Shown here in pieces: positions 8,950 through 17,722 of a stretch of DNA of 64,000 nucleotides (the stretch's first letter is position 1; each line of letters opens with the position of its first letter). The position numbers and the translations under genes were made by a program. The notes beneath the pieces were generated by a model. It was given only the letters and a program-made list of their open reading frames with translations, was not told where the DNA came from and ran no database searches. Source of the DNA: Hyphomicrobiales bacterium (GTDB lineage Bacteria; Pseudomonadota; Alphaproteobacteria; Rhizobiales; Xanthobacteraceae); assembly GCA_016185205.1 (NCBI GenBank), contig JACPOA010000082.1:1-64000 (forward strand), read 5' to 3'.

Positions 8950-9264
8950 ATGAGACTATTCGTTGCTGCCGTTCTGTCATTTTCACTTCTGTCGCCGGCC
9001 GCCGCGCAGGACATTCGCGGGCTGGAAGTCTGCACCGCCGAAAAGCAGATGGAGCGCCGTACCGGCTGCCTGCAGGCCAATGTCGAGTTTCTTCAGCAGG
9101 CGCTCGCCAGATTGGCGCGCGAGACCGGCGCCAAGCTTGCTATCGCCAGCCGCGACCATGCCGCCGCCCTGGCCGAGATCGCCACGCTCAAGTCAGCGCT
9201 GGCGAAGCTGGACAGCGAGCTGGCGCAAATGCGAGCCAAGGCCGAGCCTGGCAGCAAGAAGTAA
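8950..9264 (+). CDS. Small periplasmic coiled-coil protein
   Basis: The 104-residue product has a signal peptide (residues 1-19, SLLSPAAAQD) and then a heptad-like helical stretch (about residues 40-95, rich in Ala, Leu, Glu and Lys). Two Cys residues (C27 and C39, CTAEKQ and GCLQA) could form a disulfide. It starts 31 bases after the preceding secreted protein and probably shares its transcript. Function unknown. Confidence 0.65.
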   Translation: MRLFVAAVLSFSLLSPAAAQDIRGLEVCTAEKQMERRTGCLQANVEFLQQALARLARETGAKLAIASRDHAAALAEIATLKSALAKLDSELAQMRAKAEPGSKK

Positions 9265-9315
9265 ACCGGGCATGCCGGCCCCTGCATGCGCGCGTGATGA
9301 TGACAGGAGCGTTTG

Positions 9316-10074
9316 ATGATCGACATCGCCAGCGGCCACCCCGCCATCGATCGTTACCTGTCGAAAAACTACGAGCAGGTGCGCGGCATGTCCTCGCGCT
9401 TCGCGGCCGCCATTTGCGGGCACCTGATCCGGCGCCAGAGCGAACTCGGCATTGGCGGTGAGCTGGTCGAAATTGGCACCTTCGAGGGCCGCTTCTTCAT
9501 CGCCATGGCGCTCGGCCTGGCGCCGGGCGAGAAAGCGCTCGGCATCGATCGCTTCGATTGGCCCAATGCCGGCGTCGAAACCCGCTTTCTCGCCAATTGC
9601 GCGGCCCACGGCATCGCCAGCGAGCGCTTTGTGTCCTGGAAAGCCGACAGCCGCGAGATCACCAGTGACGCGCTGCGCAACAAACTCGGCCAACGGCCGG
9701 TGCGCTTCGTGCACATCGACAGCCATCACTCGCGCGAGTGCCTGACCAACGATCTTGAGCTGGTCCATCCGTTGCTGCATCTCGATGGCATTATCTGCCT
9801 CGACGACATGCTGCATCCCGGCTATCCGATGATGGCGTCGGCGGTGTTTGACTATTTCGCCCGCCATCCCGAGATGCGCCTGGTCTGCGTCATCGATCGC
9901 GAGGACATCGTGGCGGCGCCGAAATTCCTCATCTGCCGGAACGATATGTTCGCGCGCACCCAGCAGGACCTGCTGAACGCGTTCGCGCGCTTCCACTTCA
10001 TCCTGAACGCCGACATGGAGACGTATTTCGCCCTGGTGCTGACGCCGCACCCGCGCCTAGCGGAAGTCGAGTAG
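9316..10074 (+). CDS. Class I SAM-dependent methyltransferase-like protein
   Basis: The 252-residue product shows a Rossmann methyltransferase layout: glycine motif region EIGTFEGRFF (about residues 51-60), acidic loop GIDRFDW near residue 77, and VHIDSHHSRE then GIICLDDM, typical of the Methyltransf_24/CmcI-like group that modifies small molecules or glycans. ATG 9316 was chosen because AGGAG (9305-9309) precedes it at good spacing. The substrate is unknown. It is convergent with fliJ. Confidence 0.7.
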   Translation: MIDIASGHPAIDRYLSKNYEQVRGMSSRFAAAICGHLIRRQSELGIGGELVEIGTFEGRFFIAMALGLAPGEKALGIDRFDWPNAGVETRFLANCAAHGIASERFVSWKADSREITSDALRNKLGQRPVRFVHIDSHHSRECLTNDLELVHPLLHLDGIICLDDMLHPGYPMMASAVFDYFARHPEMRLVCVIDREDIVAAPKFLICRNDMFARTQQDLLNAFARFHFILNADMETYFALVLTPHPRLAEVE

Positions 10075-10108
10075 CCAGCGCCCGGGAGTTGGCAGCAGCG
10101 TCTTAGAT

Positions 10109-10136
10109 CAAAAGCGGCGCCGTCGCCGGCGCCGCT
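10109..10136 (-). terminator. Terminator for fliJ on the minus strand
   Basis: The stem AGCGGCGCC/GGCGCCGCT is followed on the minus strand by TTTT. It lies between the convergent methyltransferase gene and fliJ. Confidence 0.7.
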
Positions 10137-10160
10137 GGAATACAATCGTCAGATATCGGA

Positions 10161-10583
10161 TCAGGCGTGTGCCCCGTTCGCCCCGAAGCGCAGCGCCGCG
10201 ATGCGGTCGAGTTCGGCCTGCTCGCGCGCGTTCTCCTCGGCCTTTTCGCGGGCGTGGTCGCGCTCGTCGAGCATCTCGACTTTTTTGAGCTCCTCGAACG
10301 CCTCGCCCAGCATGGCCTTGGCGTCGTCGAGCTGGGTTTTGAGTTCGTCGGCCGAGCGCCTGAGGTTCGCACGGCGCGCGATCGCGGCCTTGGCATAGGT
10401 CGGATAGGCGAAATGGGCGGGATCGTGGATGCCGGCGCGGTCCTGCTCGAGCTTGATCTCGCGGTCGAGCTCGGCCGCAATGCGGTCGAATTCGGCGATC
10501 ATCGCCTCGATCTGGGCCACCTTGCGCCGCTTCTCGTCGACCTGGAATTTTTTCAGGCGGATAAGGGTTTCGCGTGACTTCAT
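10161..10583 (-). CDS. fliJ: Flagellar export protein FliJ
   Basis: FliJ is the small coiled-coil stalk subunit of the flagellar export ATPase, acting with FliI and FliH. The 140-residue product begins MKSRETLIRLKKFQVDEKRR, typical of the family, and is almost wholly charged heptad helix. It lies 108 bases downstream of fliI on the same strand and is probably cotranscribed. Confidence 0.9.
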   Translation of the reverse strand: MKSRETLIRLKKFQVDEKRRKVAQIEAMIAEFDRIAAELDREIKLEQDRAGIHDPAHFAYPTYAKAAIARRANLRRSADELKTQLDDAKAMLGEAFEELKKVEMLDERDHAREKAEENAREQAELDRIAALRFGANGAHA

Positions 10584-10691
10584 CGACTCATTACTCCCCC
10601 GAAGCCCCGAATTCGCGCCCGCAGGAAGCCAATACCGTCGGCCGCGCGGACGTCCCGGACGTTCAGTGGAGGCAACTGTGGCGCAATATCG

Positions 10692-12017
10692 TTAGTTTTC
10701 TGTTTCCGCGCCGCTGAGGATTTTCTCAAGCCGTTGATATCCCTCCGCCATACTGGTTGCTTCTTCCTTAAGCTGGCCGAGAAAGGCCTCCAGCGGCTTG
10801 TGCAGGCCGATCGCCTCGTCCACGTCGGCGCTGGACCCGGGCCGGTAGGCGCCCAGGCGGATGAGTTCCTCCATGTCGGAATAGGTCGCCATCACCTGCT
10901 TGGCGCGACTGATCGCCGGCAGGAAGGCCGGGTCGGCCGCCCTCGGCATGGTGCGCGAGATCGACTTGAGGATATTGATGGCCGGATAGCGCCCGCGCTC
11001 GGCAATCGCACGCTCCATGACAATGTGCCCGTCGAGAATGCCGCGTACGGCGTCGGCCACTGGCTCATTGTAGTCGTCGCCGTCGACCAGCACGCTGAAA
11101 ATGCCGGTGATGGTGCCCTGATCGATGCCCGGCCCGGCGCGCTCCAACAGGCGCGGTAGCTCGGTGAACACGGTCGGCGTATAGCCCTTGGCGGTCGGCG
11201 GCTCACCGGCCGACAGGCCGATCTCGCGCTGCGCCATGGCGAAGCGGGTGACCGAATCCATCAGCACCAGCACATCCTTGTGCAGATCGCGGAAGAATTC
11301 GGCGATAGCCAGCGTCAGATAGGCCGCCTGCCGGCGCATCAGCGCCGGTTCATCGGAGGTTGAGACCACCACCACCGAGCGCGCCAGGCCGGCCGGGCCC
11401 AAATCGTCCTGCAAGAATTCCTGCACCTCGCGGCCGCGTTCGCCGACTAGGCCAATGACCGACACGTCGGCCGCCACGTTGCGCGCCAGCATCGAGAGCA
11501 GCACCGACTTGCCGACGCCGGAGCCGGAGAAGATGCCCATGCGCTGGCCGCGGCAGCAGGTGACGAAGGTGTTGAGCGCGCGCACGCCGAGATCGAGCGG
11601 CTCGCCGACGCGGCGGCGGGCATGCGCCGGCGGCGGCGAATTGCGGAACGGATAGGGCGACGGCCCCAGCGGCAGCGGCCCCTGCCCGTCGATCGGCTCG
11701 CCCATGGCGTTGACCACGCGGCCGAGCCAGCGCTCGGACGGGCGGATATTGCCGGCGCCAGTCGATACCACCGCCCGGCAGCCCCGCCGCACGCCATCGA
11801 GCGCGGCGAACGGCATGGCCAGCGCGTGCTTGCCGGCAAAGCCGACCACCTCGCAGGGGATCGCCCGCCCGCTGCCGCTCTCGATGGTCAGGCGGGCGCC
11901 GACCGACATGGCGTGGATGGGACCGGCGATCTCCAGCATCAGCCCGCGCACGCCGACCACGCGGCCATAGATCTCGACGCCGTCGAGGTCGACGATCTGC
12001 TCGGCCAGGGCTTTCAT
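10692..12017 (-). CDS. fliI: Flagellum-specific ATP synthase FliI
   Basis: FliI is the hexameric ATPase that unfolds and feeds substrates to the flagellar export gate. The 441-residue product has the Walker A loop SGSGVGKS (residues 164-171), [10 protein letters not shown], and the Walker B strand [13 protein letters not shown], matching the F1 beta-like ATPase family. Length is normal. fliJ follows. The start lies just below a 110-base repeat and the shared promoter region with ctrA, which suggests CtrA-linked control. Confidence 0.95.
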   Translation of the reverse strand: MKALAEQIVDLDGVEIYGRVVGVRGLMLEIAGPIHAMSVGARLTIESGSGRAIPCEVVGFAGKHALAMPFAALDGVRRGCRAVVSTGAGNIRPSERWLGRVVNAMGEPIDGQGPLPLGPSPYPFRNSPPPAHARRRVGEPLDLGVRALNTFVTCCRGQRMGIFSGSGVGKSVLLSMLARNVAADVSVIGLVGERGREVQEFLQDDLGPAGLARSVVVVSTSDEPALMRRQAAYLTLAIAEFFRDLHKDVLVLMDSVTRFAMAQREIGLSAGEPPTAKGYTPTVFTELPRLLERAGPGIDQGTITGIFSVLVDGDDYNEPVADAVRGILDGHIVMERAIAERGRYPAINILKSISRTMPRAADPAFLPAISRAKQVMATYSDMEELIRLGAYRPGSSADVDEAIGLHKPLEAFLGQLKEEATSMAEGYQRLEKILSGAETEN

Positions 12018-12027
12018 CTCATACCCT

Positions 12028-12138
12028 CGTCATTCCGGGGCGCGAGCGAAGCGAGCGAGCCCGGAATCCGGAGCCGCGTGCCGTGGAGTCCGCCCCTGGA
12101 TTCCGGGTCCGGCCCTTCGGGCCGTCCCGGAATGACGG
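12028..12138. repeat. Dispersed repeat with inverted ends upstream of fliI
   Basis: The element is bounded by CGTCATTCCGGG and the inverse CCCGGAATGACG, with internal GAAGCGAGC and GGATTCCGGG stretches. It is a short intergenic repeat of a type common in bradyrhizobial chromosomes. It separates fliI from the ctrA regulatory region and contains GANTC sites of its own. Confidence 0.7.
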
Positions 12139-12191
12139 AGGAAGAAAATCGCCGTAAACCCGCCCTTAGGCTTACTGCCCGACCCTTGCCA

Positions 12192-12207
12192 TTAACCCGG
12201 TGTTTAC
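12192..12207 (+). promoter_or_regulatory. Candidate CtrA box between fliI and ctrA
   Basis: TTAACCCGGTGTTTAC matches the CtrA consensus TTAA-N7-TTAA with a single mismatch. It lies 325 bases before ctrA and 175 bases before fliI, so it could serve either gene, including autoregulation of ctrA. Confidence 0.4.
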
Positions 12208-12254
12208 TCGCATCGTTAATCATTGGGTCATCGTCCATGGGACTGACGGCCGAC

Positions 12255-12452
12255 GAATCGCCCGGCCGGGACGGAAGGGGCGAGTCCACAGAGTCGGTTA
12301 GGCCTGACTCTTAAACTGGAGTATTAAACCGGCACGTGGCCAAAAAACCACTCTCTGACAACATCTTATGGCGATTCGGGATATCCCCGCCAGTGAATGC
12401 TTGCACAGAAGAAACAGGTTTTGTTAACCATGTCCGCATAGTGTCGAATCGG
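12255..12452. promoter_or_regulatory. Cluster of GANTC sites in the ctrA leader
   Basis: GANTC, the recognition site of the cell-cycle methylase CcrM, occurs at 12255, 12282, 12291, 12306, 12373 and 12448. Six sites in 198 bases exceeds the roughly one per 256 expected by chance. In Caulobacter, methylation of GANTC represses a ctrA promoter until the replication fork passes. The remainder of the 514-base gap carries a repeat and no coding sequence. Confidence 0.55.
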
Positions 12453-12531
12453 TTGTCCCACCGCGTTTTTTCACACTCGCCGCCTTTGCGGCGCACCTTA
12501 AGGCCCGGTTGCGGCGAGATAGGGGACTGGC

Positions 12532-13233
12532 ATGCGCGTTCTACTCATCGAAGACGACAGCGCGACGGCTCAATCCATCGAGCTGATGCTGAAATCCGAG
12601 AGCTTCAACGTCTACACCACCGATCTGGGTGAGGAAGGCGTCGACCTCGGCAAGCTCTACGATTACGACATCATCCTGCTGGACCTGAACCTGCCCGACA
12701 TGTCGGGCTTCGAGGTTCTGCGCAGTCTGCGCGTCTCCAAGGTGAAGACGCCGATCCTGATCCTCTCCGGCCTTGCCGGCATCGAGGACAAGGTCAAGGG
12801 TCTCGGCTTCGGCGCCGACGACTACATGACCAAGCCATTCCACAAGGACGAGCTGATCGCGCGCATCCACGCCATCGTGCGCCGCTCCAAGGGCCACGCC
12901 CAGTCGGTCATCAACACCGGCGACCTGGTCGTCAACCTCGACACCAAGACGGTGGAGGTCGCCAGCCAGCGCGTGCACCTCACGGGCAAGGAATATCAGA
13001 TGCTCGAGCTGCTCTCGCTGCGCAAGGGCACCACGCTGACCAAGGAGATGTTCCTCAATCATCTGTACGGCGGCATGGACGAGCCGGAGCTCAAGATCAT
13101 CGACGTGTTCATCTGCAAGCTGCGCAAGAAGCTGGCCAACGCCTCCAACGGCAAGAACTACATCGAGACGGTGTGGGGCCGCGGCTACGTGCTGCGCGAA
13201 CCGAGCGAAGTGGAAGAGCGGATTCCGGCTTAA
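12532..13233 (+). CDS. ctrA: Cell-cycle master response regulator CtrA
   Basis: CtrA is an OmpR-type response regulator that governs flagellar, chemotaxis, division and replication-origin genes in alphaproteobacteria. The 233-residue product begins [14 protein letters not shown] and carries phospho-acceptor Asp51 in [12 protein letters not shown], Lys104 region TKPFHKDEL, and a C-terminal winged helix with the GRGYVL signature. ATG 12532 follows AGGGGA. Its phosphodonor ChpT is encoded at 20970-21605. It stands alone, transcribed away from fliI, and ends at a terminator. Confidence 0.97.
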   Translation: MRVLLIEDDSATAQSIELMLKSESFNVYTTDLGEEGVDLGKLYDYDIILLDLNLPDMSGFEVLRSLRVSKVKTPILILSGLAGIEDKVKGLGFGADDYMTKPFHKDELIARIHAIVRRSKGHAQSVINTGDLVVNLDTKTVEVASQRVHLTGKEYQMLELLSLRKGTTLTKEMFLNHLYGGMDEPELKIIDVFICKLRKKLANASNGKNYIETVWGRGYVLREPSEVEERIPA

Positions 13234-13265
13234 AGCGCGAAGCCCTTCGGGCTCTCTCCAACTTG

Positions 13266-13292
13266 AACCCCGCCGGAAACGGCGGGGTTTTT
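13266..13292 (+). terminator. Intrinsic terminator after ctrA
   Basis: CCCCGCC pairs with GGCGGGG around a six-base loop, followed by five T residues, 33 bases after the ctrA stop. Confidence 0.9.
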
Positions 13293-13361
13293 CAATGAGA
13301 GCGCTAGAGCGAGTTTGCTTCAGAAGATTGAATCGGGCCTTGCCACGATTTCGTTTCACCT

Positions 13362-13453
13362 TTCCCATGGGGAGAGGTCGGATCGCGAAGCGATCCGGGG
13401 GTTGCGATCTATCGAGAGTACTAGACCCCAACCCTCACCCCAACGGGGAGAGG
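13362..13453. repeat. Short dispersed repeat
   Basis: The stretch opens CCCATGGGGAGAGGTCGGAT, contains the small palindrome GGATCGCGAAGCGATCC and closes CCCAACGGGGAGAGGG. It has the same general build as the elements at 2566 and 58406. No coding sequence is present. Confidence 0.5.
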
Positions 13454-13500
13454 GAGCGCGTCGAGTTCGCGGCGTTGCTTCGACTTAAAACAATCGTGCG

Positions 13501-13590
13501 CTAGCGATGCTCGGCACCTTCGATTCCGGTCATGGCCGCGGCCAAGAACAGCAAAATAAAAATACCGCCGATAATTTCAAAGATCAGCAT
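13501..13590 (-). CDS. Candidate 29-residue membrane microprotein
   Basis: The minus strand encodes MLIFEIIGGIFILLFLAAAM followed by TGIEGAEHR and a stop. It is one hydrophobic helix with a charged tail, the usual look of bacterial membrane microproteins. GAAGGG lies 8 bases before the ATG as a plausible ribosome-binding site. It is too short for most gene callers. No family is recognised, so coding status is inferred from composition and the start signal. Confidence 0.45.
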   Translation of the reverse strand: MLIFEIIGGIFILLFLAAAMTGIEGAEHR

Positions 13591-13694
13591 TGATGAACCC
13601 TTCGATCGTGATTTGACTGAGAAGCGGACCGGTTTGGACCGGTTTGTCAGCCATCAAGCATTTGTCCTGCGACTTGTTCCATGGCGTCACGGCG

Positions 13695-13737
13695 GCCTTA
13701 ATTCAATCGATCGCTGCCTTAATTCAATCGATTGAAT
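13695..13737. promoter_or_regulatory. Two 17-base direct repeats and a 16-base palindrome
   Basis: GCCTTAATTCAATCGAT occurs at 13695-13711 and again at 13716-13732, a 21-base period close to two helical turns. The second copy runs into the perfect palindrome ATTCAATCGATTGAAT (13722-13737). The pair lies about 115 bases upstream of the DUF1236 gene. It looks like a repressor or activator binding array. Confidence 0.45.
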
Positions 13738-13851
13738 GGGCGCACCGGCGAGCGAAAGATCGTCGCAGAATGGAACCATGCGCGGCTTGGCGGGTTGTCT
13801 CCCAGAGTCCAACCCCAGGCGGTTGGGATTCCCAACCAAATGGAGCGACTG

Positions 13852-14268
13852 ATGCAAACCAAAATTCTGGGTTCTATGATGCTTCTCGCGGCATTGGCGC
13901 TGCCATTTGCCGCGCAAGCGCAAGGCACCGTGCGCGGCATGGAACGCGGCGCGGCGCAGGGTGAACGCGATGCCGGCCCGATCGGCGCGGTGGTCGGCGG
14001 AACGATTGGCGCGGTCGCCGGCACGGTCGGCGGCATTCTCGGCGTGCAGGATCGCCCGCGCTTTCGCACCTATGTCGTCGAGCAGCGCGTGCCGTCCTAT
14101 CGCTATGAAAGCGAATTCCGCGTCGGCGCGATTCTGCCGGATAGCGGCGTCGTCTACTACGACGTGCCGGCCGACTACCACGTGACCGGCTATCGCTACA
14201 CCTACGTCAACGATCACGCCGTGCTGGTCGATCCGCGCACGCGCCAGATCGTCCAGATCATCGATTAA
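13852..14268 (+). CDS. DUF1236-type exported protein
   Basis: The 138-residue product has a signal peptide (about residues 1-22, ending FAAQAQG), a glycine-zipper stretch (GAVVGGTIGAVAGTVGGILG, about residues 44-63) that may insert in a membrane, and a C-terminal DUF1236 domain (YVVEQRVPSY...GYRYTYVNDHAVLVDPRTR). These proteins are common in Bradyrhizobium and of unknown role. ATG 13852 was chosen for GGAG at 13842-13845; earlier frames give no signal peptide. The next small exported gene follows 33 bases later. Confidence 0.8.
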   Translation: MQTKILGSMMLLAALALPFAAQAQGTVRGMERGAAQGERDAGPIGAVVGGTIGAVAGTVGGILGVQDRPRFRTYVVEQRVPSYRYESEFRVGAILPDSGVVYYDVPADYHVTGYRYTYVNDHAVLVDPRTRQIVQIID

Positions 14269-14301
14269 CCGTTGCCTCGCAGCACACAGAAGGGATACAA
14301 C

Positions 14302-14577
14302 ATGTTGAAAATCATAACTGCTGCTTCCTTCGCCGCCTTGGCGCTGGTTGTCACCGTCGCGCCCAAGCCAGCGCTCGCGGACAACGGCGCGATCGCGGCC
14401 GGCGTCGTCGGCGGCCTGGCGGTCGGCGCCATCGTCGGCTCGCAGATAAATCGCGATGACGGCTATCGCGAAGGCCGCTACTATCGCTCCGGTTACCGCC
14501 AGTGCCACATGGAGCGGCGAGACTTCGAAGATAACTACGGCCGCATTCATGTCCGCCGCGTCCGCGTCTGCGATTGA
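14302..14577 (+). CDS. Small exported glycine-zipper protein
   Basis: The 91-residue product has a signal peptide (residues 1-26, ending PALADN) and a Gly/Ala-rich hydrophobic segment (AAGVVGGLAVGAIVG) followed by a basic Arg/Tyr-rich tail with two Cys (CHMERRD, VRVCD). It probably sits in the envelope. AAGGGA precedes ATG 14302. It is likely cotranscribed with the DUF1236 gene and ends at the terminator at 14686-14712. Function unknown. Confidence 0.7.
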   Translation: MLKIITAASFAALALVVTVAPKPALADNGAIAAGVVGGLAVGAIVGSQINRDDGYREGRYYRSGYRQCHMERRDFEDNYGRIHVRRVRVCD

Positions 14578-14685
14578 TCGTTCGGATTGTCGATTAAGAG
14601 CCGACCGGCGGCGTGTTACCCACACGTGCGCGCCCGTCTCTCGACCATCTTGATGGGGCCTTGCGGCCCTAGCTTTCCAAACTCA

Positions 14686-14712
14686 CCTCGGCCGAAAGGC
14701 CGAGGTTTTTTT
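14686..14712 (+). terminator. Intrinsic terminator
   Basis: CCTCGGCC-GAAA-GGCCGAGG followed by seven T residues; a textbook terminator with a GNRA loop after the two small exported genes. Confidence 0.92.
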
Positions 14713-14782
14713 GTGGGGCACACGCCGCGTTTTGGCCGCGCGCTTGAAGAAATCGCCGCTACGGCGGGAGAACATCATCCGC

Positions 14783-14830
14783 CCTTATCCTGAGGAGCCC
14801 GCCGAAGGCGGGCGTCTCGAAGGACGAGGG
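14783..14830. repeat. Dispersed intergenic repeat
   Basis: The element reads CCTTATCCTGAGGAGCCCGC, then the inverse arm GCGGGCGTCTCGAAGGACGA. This sequence type is scattered through Bradyrhizobium-like genomes. It sits in a 635-base stretch between 14577 and 15213 that holds repeats and a gene remnant but no intact gene. Confidence 0.65.
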
Positions 14831-14874
14831 CAGCCCACCGATCTCAGGCTTGCCCGAAATCGGCATGTAATGTG

Positions 14875-14900
14875 CACAAGTCGGCTATAGCCGACTTGTG
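14875..14900. repeat. Perfect 26-base palindrome
   Basis: CACAAGTCGGC, TATA and GCCGACTTGTG form a perfect palindrome. It lies between a dispersed repeat and an antitoxin remnant. It could be an operator left over from the toxin-antitoxin locus or a small mobile repeat. Confidence 0.6.
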
Positions 14901-14949
14901 ATGTTCGAGACACGCACTTCGTGCGCTTCTCACCATGAGGCTGATCAGG

Positions 14950-15089
14950 TCTTACGCCGCGGCGGCTTCGCACTGTCGGCAGTGCGCGACTGGGAACAAG
15001 GCCGCCGCCGCCCAGAACGCAGCGCCCGCATTCTACTCAAGATCGTCCAGAAGGAGCCGAAGGCGATGACCTGCGCGCTGGCGAGTTGA
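14950..15089 (+). pseudogene. Remnant of an XRE/HigA-type antitoxin gene
   Basis: One frame reads FALSAVRDWEQGRRRPERSA and continues to RILLKIVQKEPKAM. This matches the recognition helix and C-terminal part of HTH_3 antitoxins of the HigA/NadS group (consensus LRDWEQGRRRPDG...YLRVIEREPEAV). The N-terminal half of the domain and any start codon with a ribosome-binding site are missing. The toxin partner is absent. It is a decayed fragment and unlikely to be functional. Confidence 0.6.
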
Positions 15090-15212
15090 GCCACGCACAG
15101 CGTTTGCGACTCCATGATGAACTGCCGCAATAAAAAATCATATGTCAGAAATTGTCGACGGGCTTCATGGATTGCCGGGACGAGTGTTCAGCCCGGCCAT
15201 GACAGGCCGCCG

Positions 15213-16079
15213 CTACGCCTTCGCGGCGAACTTGATCACATTGCCGGCGGGCTGCGCGGCGAATGTCTTGGCGTTCGGCACATAGAGCCCGCGCCGGTCG
15301 GGCATCGGCTTGAACGCGCCGGTCAAGCCCACCACGGTCTCGGCGGCGCCGAGCACCAAAAAGCCGTCCGGCTCGATCACGCGCGCCAGGCGGTCGAGCA
15401 CGCCGATCTTGGTCGGCTGGTCGAAATAGATCAGCACGTTGCGGCAGAAGATCAGGTCGAACGAGCCGAGATGGCCGAAATCGTGCAGCAGATTGAGCGG
15501 ACGGAACGACACCATGGCGCGGATTTCCGGCGCGATCTGCCAGGCCTCGCCCACTTGCGTGAAATATTTCACCAGCTGCTGGATCGGCAGGCCGCGCTGC
15601 ACCTCGAACTGGCTGTAGATGCCGGCCTTGGCCTTCGCCAGCATCTCGTTCGACAGGTCGGTGGCCAAGATCTCGATGCGGAAGCCGGCGAGCTGCTGGT
15701 TCATCTCGCGCAGCGTCATCGCCAGCGAATAGGGCTCCTGCCCGCTCGCCACGGCGGTGCACCAGATGCGCAGGCGGCGGCGGCCCAAATGGCTCGCGAT
15801 CAGCGCCGGCATAACGGTGTCGCGGAAATGCTCGAACGGAATCTTGTCGCGGAAGAAGAAGGTCTCGTTGGTGGTCATCGCCTCGATGACTTCGATGGCG
15901 AGTTGACCGGGGCTGGTGGTCTTGAGCTTGCCGACCAGCTCGGTGAGCGTGCCGAGGCGGTGCTTGCGAGCCACCGGCAGCAGGCGGCTTTCGGCGAGGT
16001 ATTGCTTCTCGGCCGAGAGCACCAGGCCGGAGCGCTCGCGCAACATCTGGCGCAGATAGTTGAAGTCCTGCGGCGTCAC
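15213..16079 (-). CDS. cheR: Chemotaxis protein methyltransferase CheR
   Basis: CheR methylates glutamates on chemoreceptors using S-adenosylmethionine. The 288-residue product has the helical N-domain and a Rossmann domain with [16 protein letters not shown] (family: SGEEPYS) and [11 protein letters not shown]. The start is GTG 16079 ([10 protein letters not shown]), which overlaps the cheB stop as GTGA, so translation is probably coupled. Longer upstream frames run into cheB and are not supported. It is the last gene of the chemotaxis operon. Confidence 0.93.
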   Translation of the reverse strand: MTPQDFNYLRQMLRERSGLVLSAEKQYLAESRLLPVARKHRLGTLTELVGKLKTTSPGQLAIEVIEAMTTNETFFFRDKIPFEHFRDTVMPALIASHLGRRRLRIWCTAVASGQEPYSLAMTLREMNQQLAGFRIEILATDLSNEMLAKAKAGIYSQFEVQRGLPIQQLVKYFTQVGEAWQIAPEIRAMVSFRPLNLLHDFGHLGSFDLIFCRNVLIYFDQPTKIGVLDRLARVIEPDGFLVLGAAETVVGLTGAFKPMPDRRGLYVPNAKTFAAQPAGNVIKFAAKA

Positions 16080-17242
16080 GCGCGCTCTCCCGCGAACAGA
16101 CGCGAGAGCCGGCCCGCGATCTCCGGCAGCGGCAGCACGGCCGAGCACAGTCCGGCATGCGCGACCTGGCCCGGCATGCCCCAGACCACGCTGCTGGCCT
16201 CGTCCTGCGCCATGATGTGGCCGCCGGCGGCGGCGATCGCCTGCGCCCCCTTCAGGCCGTCGGAGCCCATGCCGGTGAGCACCAATGCCATCACCTTGTG
16301 GCCCCACACCGCGGCGGCGGAGGCAAACAGCGGATCGACCGCCGGCTTGCAGAAATTCACCAGCGGGCCGTTGTCGATCGCGATCACCGCGATGCCGTCG
16401 CGGCGCTTAACCGTCATGTGCTTGCCGCCGGGCGCCAGATAAATGGTGCCGGCATTGATCTCCTCGCCGTCCTGCGCTTCGCGCACCGGGCCCTTGGCGA
16501 CGCGCGCGAGATGCTCGGCCAGAATGGCGGTGAAGGTCGGCGGCATATGCTGGGTGATCAGCACCGGCGCGCGCTCGAGCACGCCGCCGATTTGACTGAC
16601 AATGGCGTTGAGCGCCTGCGGGCCGCCGGTGGAGGAGCCGATCAGCAGCACGCGCGGCGACGTGGCCGGCATGGCGCGCAGCACGAGCGGCGGATGCACG
16701 GACTCATGGGACGGCAAATGAGGTTGCAGCGGTGGCGAAGATTTGGCCGGCGGCAGCGCAGCGACGCGCGCAGGGCCAAACCGCAGGCGCTTCGAGCGCA
16801 GCCCGAGCTGGCGGATCTTCTCGATCAGGTCACGGCGGAAATTGGTGGCGCCCGCGACTTCGCGATTGGCGGTCGGCTTTGGGATGTAGTCGGTGGCGCC
16901 GAGCGAGAGCGCCCTCAAGCTGATCTCGGCGTTACGCCGGGTCAGCGTCGAGGCCATGATCACGACCAGGTCGCGTTTCTTGGCCAGCAGCAGCGGCAAG
17001 GCGGCGATGCCGTCGAGCTCCGGCATGTCGACGTCGAGCACCACCACGTCGGGATCGGCGCGCTCGACTTGCGCCACGGCTTCGCGGCCGGTGCGCAGCG
17101 AGGCCACCACTTCCAGGTCGGGCTCGGCTTCCACCCAGCGCGCGAACAGGCCGCGCACCACCACGGCGTCGTCAACGAGCATGACGCGGATGCGCCGACC
17201 GATGGCGGTGGGGGTCGACTGCGGTGCGAAAGCGATACTCAT
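16076..17242 (-). CDS. cheB: Chemotaxis response regulator protein-glutamate methylesterase CheB
   Basis: CheB removes receptor methyl groups when phosphorylated by CheA. The 388-residue product has an N-terminal receiver domain with the phospho-acceptor in [13 protein letters not shown], a linker around residues 145-190, and a C-terminal esterase domain with the catalytic Ser ([10 protein letters not shown]), His (TQHMPPTF) and Asp (GMGSDG). Length is normal. It overlaps cheR by four bases. Confidence 0.95.
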   Translation of the reverse strand: MSIAFAPQSTPTAIGRRIRVMLVDDAVVVRGLFARWVEAEPDLEVVASLRTGREAVAQVERADPDVVVLDVDMPELDGIAALPLLLAKKRDLVVIMASTLTRRNAEISLRALSLGATDYIPKPTANREVAGATNFRRDLIEKIRQLGLRSKRLRFGPARVAALPPAKSSPPLQPHLPSHESVHPPLVLRAMPATSPRVLLIGSSTGGPQALNAIVSQIGGVLERAPVLITQHMPPTFTAILAEHLARVAKGPVREAQDGEEINAGTIYLAPGGKHMTVKRRDGIAVIAIDNGPLVNFCKPAVDPLFASAAAVWGHKVMALVLTGMGSDGLKGAQAIAAAGGHIMAQDEASSVVWGMPGQVAHAGLCSAVLPLPEIAGRLSRLFAGERA

Positions 17243-17294
17243 CGGGCTCTGCTCGGTTGGCGGACCGTGACGCGAAGGCGCGTGACGGCGGCGC

Positions 17295-17660
17295 TCAAAT
17301 CAGCCCGACTTCCTGGAACTTGGCCTCGACGATCTCCTTGTCGAACGGCTTCATGATGTACTCGTTGGCGCCGGCATGCAGGGCGCGCGCGATGTGGGCG
17401 ACATCGTTCTCGGTGGTGCAGAACACCACCTTGGGGCCGTCGCCGCCGGGCAGCCGGCGCAGCGAGCGCAGGAACTCGTAGCCGTCCATCTTCGGCATGT
17501 TCCAGTCGAGCAGGATCGCCTCGGGCAGTTGGCGCCGGCAGACTTCCATCGCCTGTTCGCCGTCCTCGGCTTCCAAGATCTGGAATTCCAGTCCCTCGAG
17601 AATTCGGCGCGCCACCTTGCGGATGACGCTGCTATCGTCAACGACCAAACAGGTTTTCAT
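17295..17660 (-). CDS. cheY: Chemotaxis response regulator CheY
   Basis: A stand-alone 121-residue receiver domain: acidic pair VVDDSS at the N-terminus, phospho-acceptor in [12 protein letters not shown], conserved Thr (FCTTEND) and Lys (MKPFDK). It carries the CheA signal to the flagellar switch or acts as a phosphate sink. It lies 52 bases upstream of cheB and 62 bases downstream of cheW. Confidence 0.93.
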   Translation of the reverse strand: MKTCLVVDDSSVIRKVARRILEGLEFQILEAEDGEQAMEVCRRQLPEAILLDWNMPKMDGYEFLRSLRRLPGGDGPKVVFCTTENDVAHIARALHAGANEYIMKPFDKEIVEAKFQEVGLI

Positions 17661-17722
17661 CGGACCGCCTCATGCTTCCTTGCGAGCGTCGTCCCGCAAA
17701 CCGTTGCAAATTCGAAACCTCG

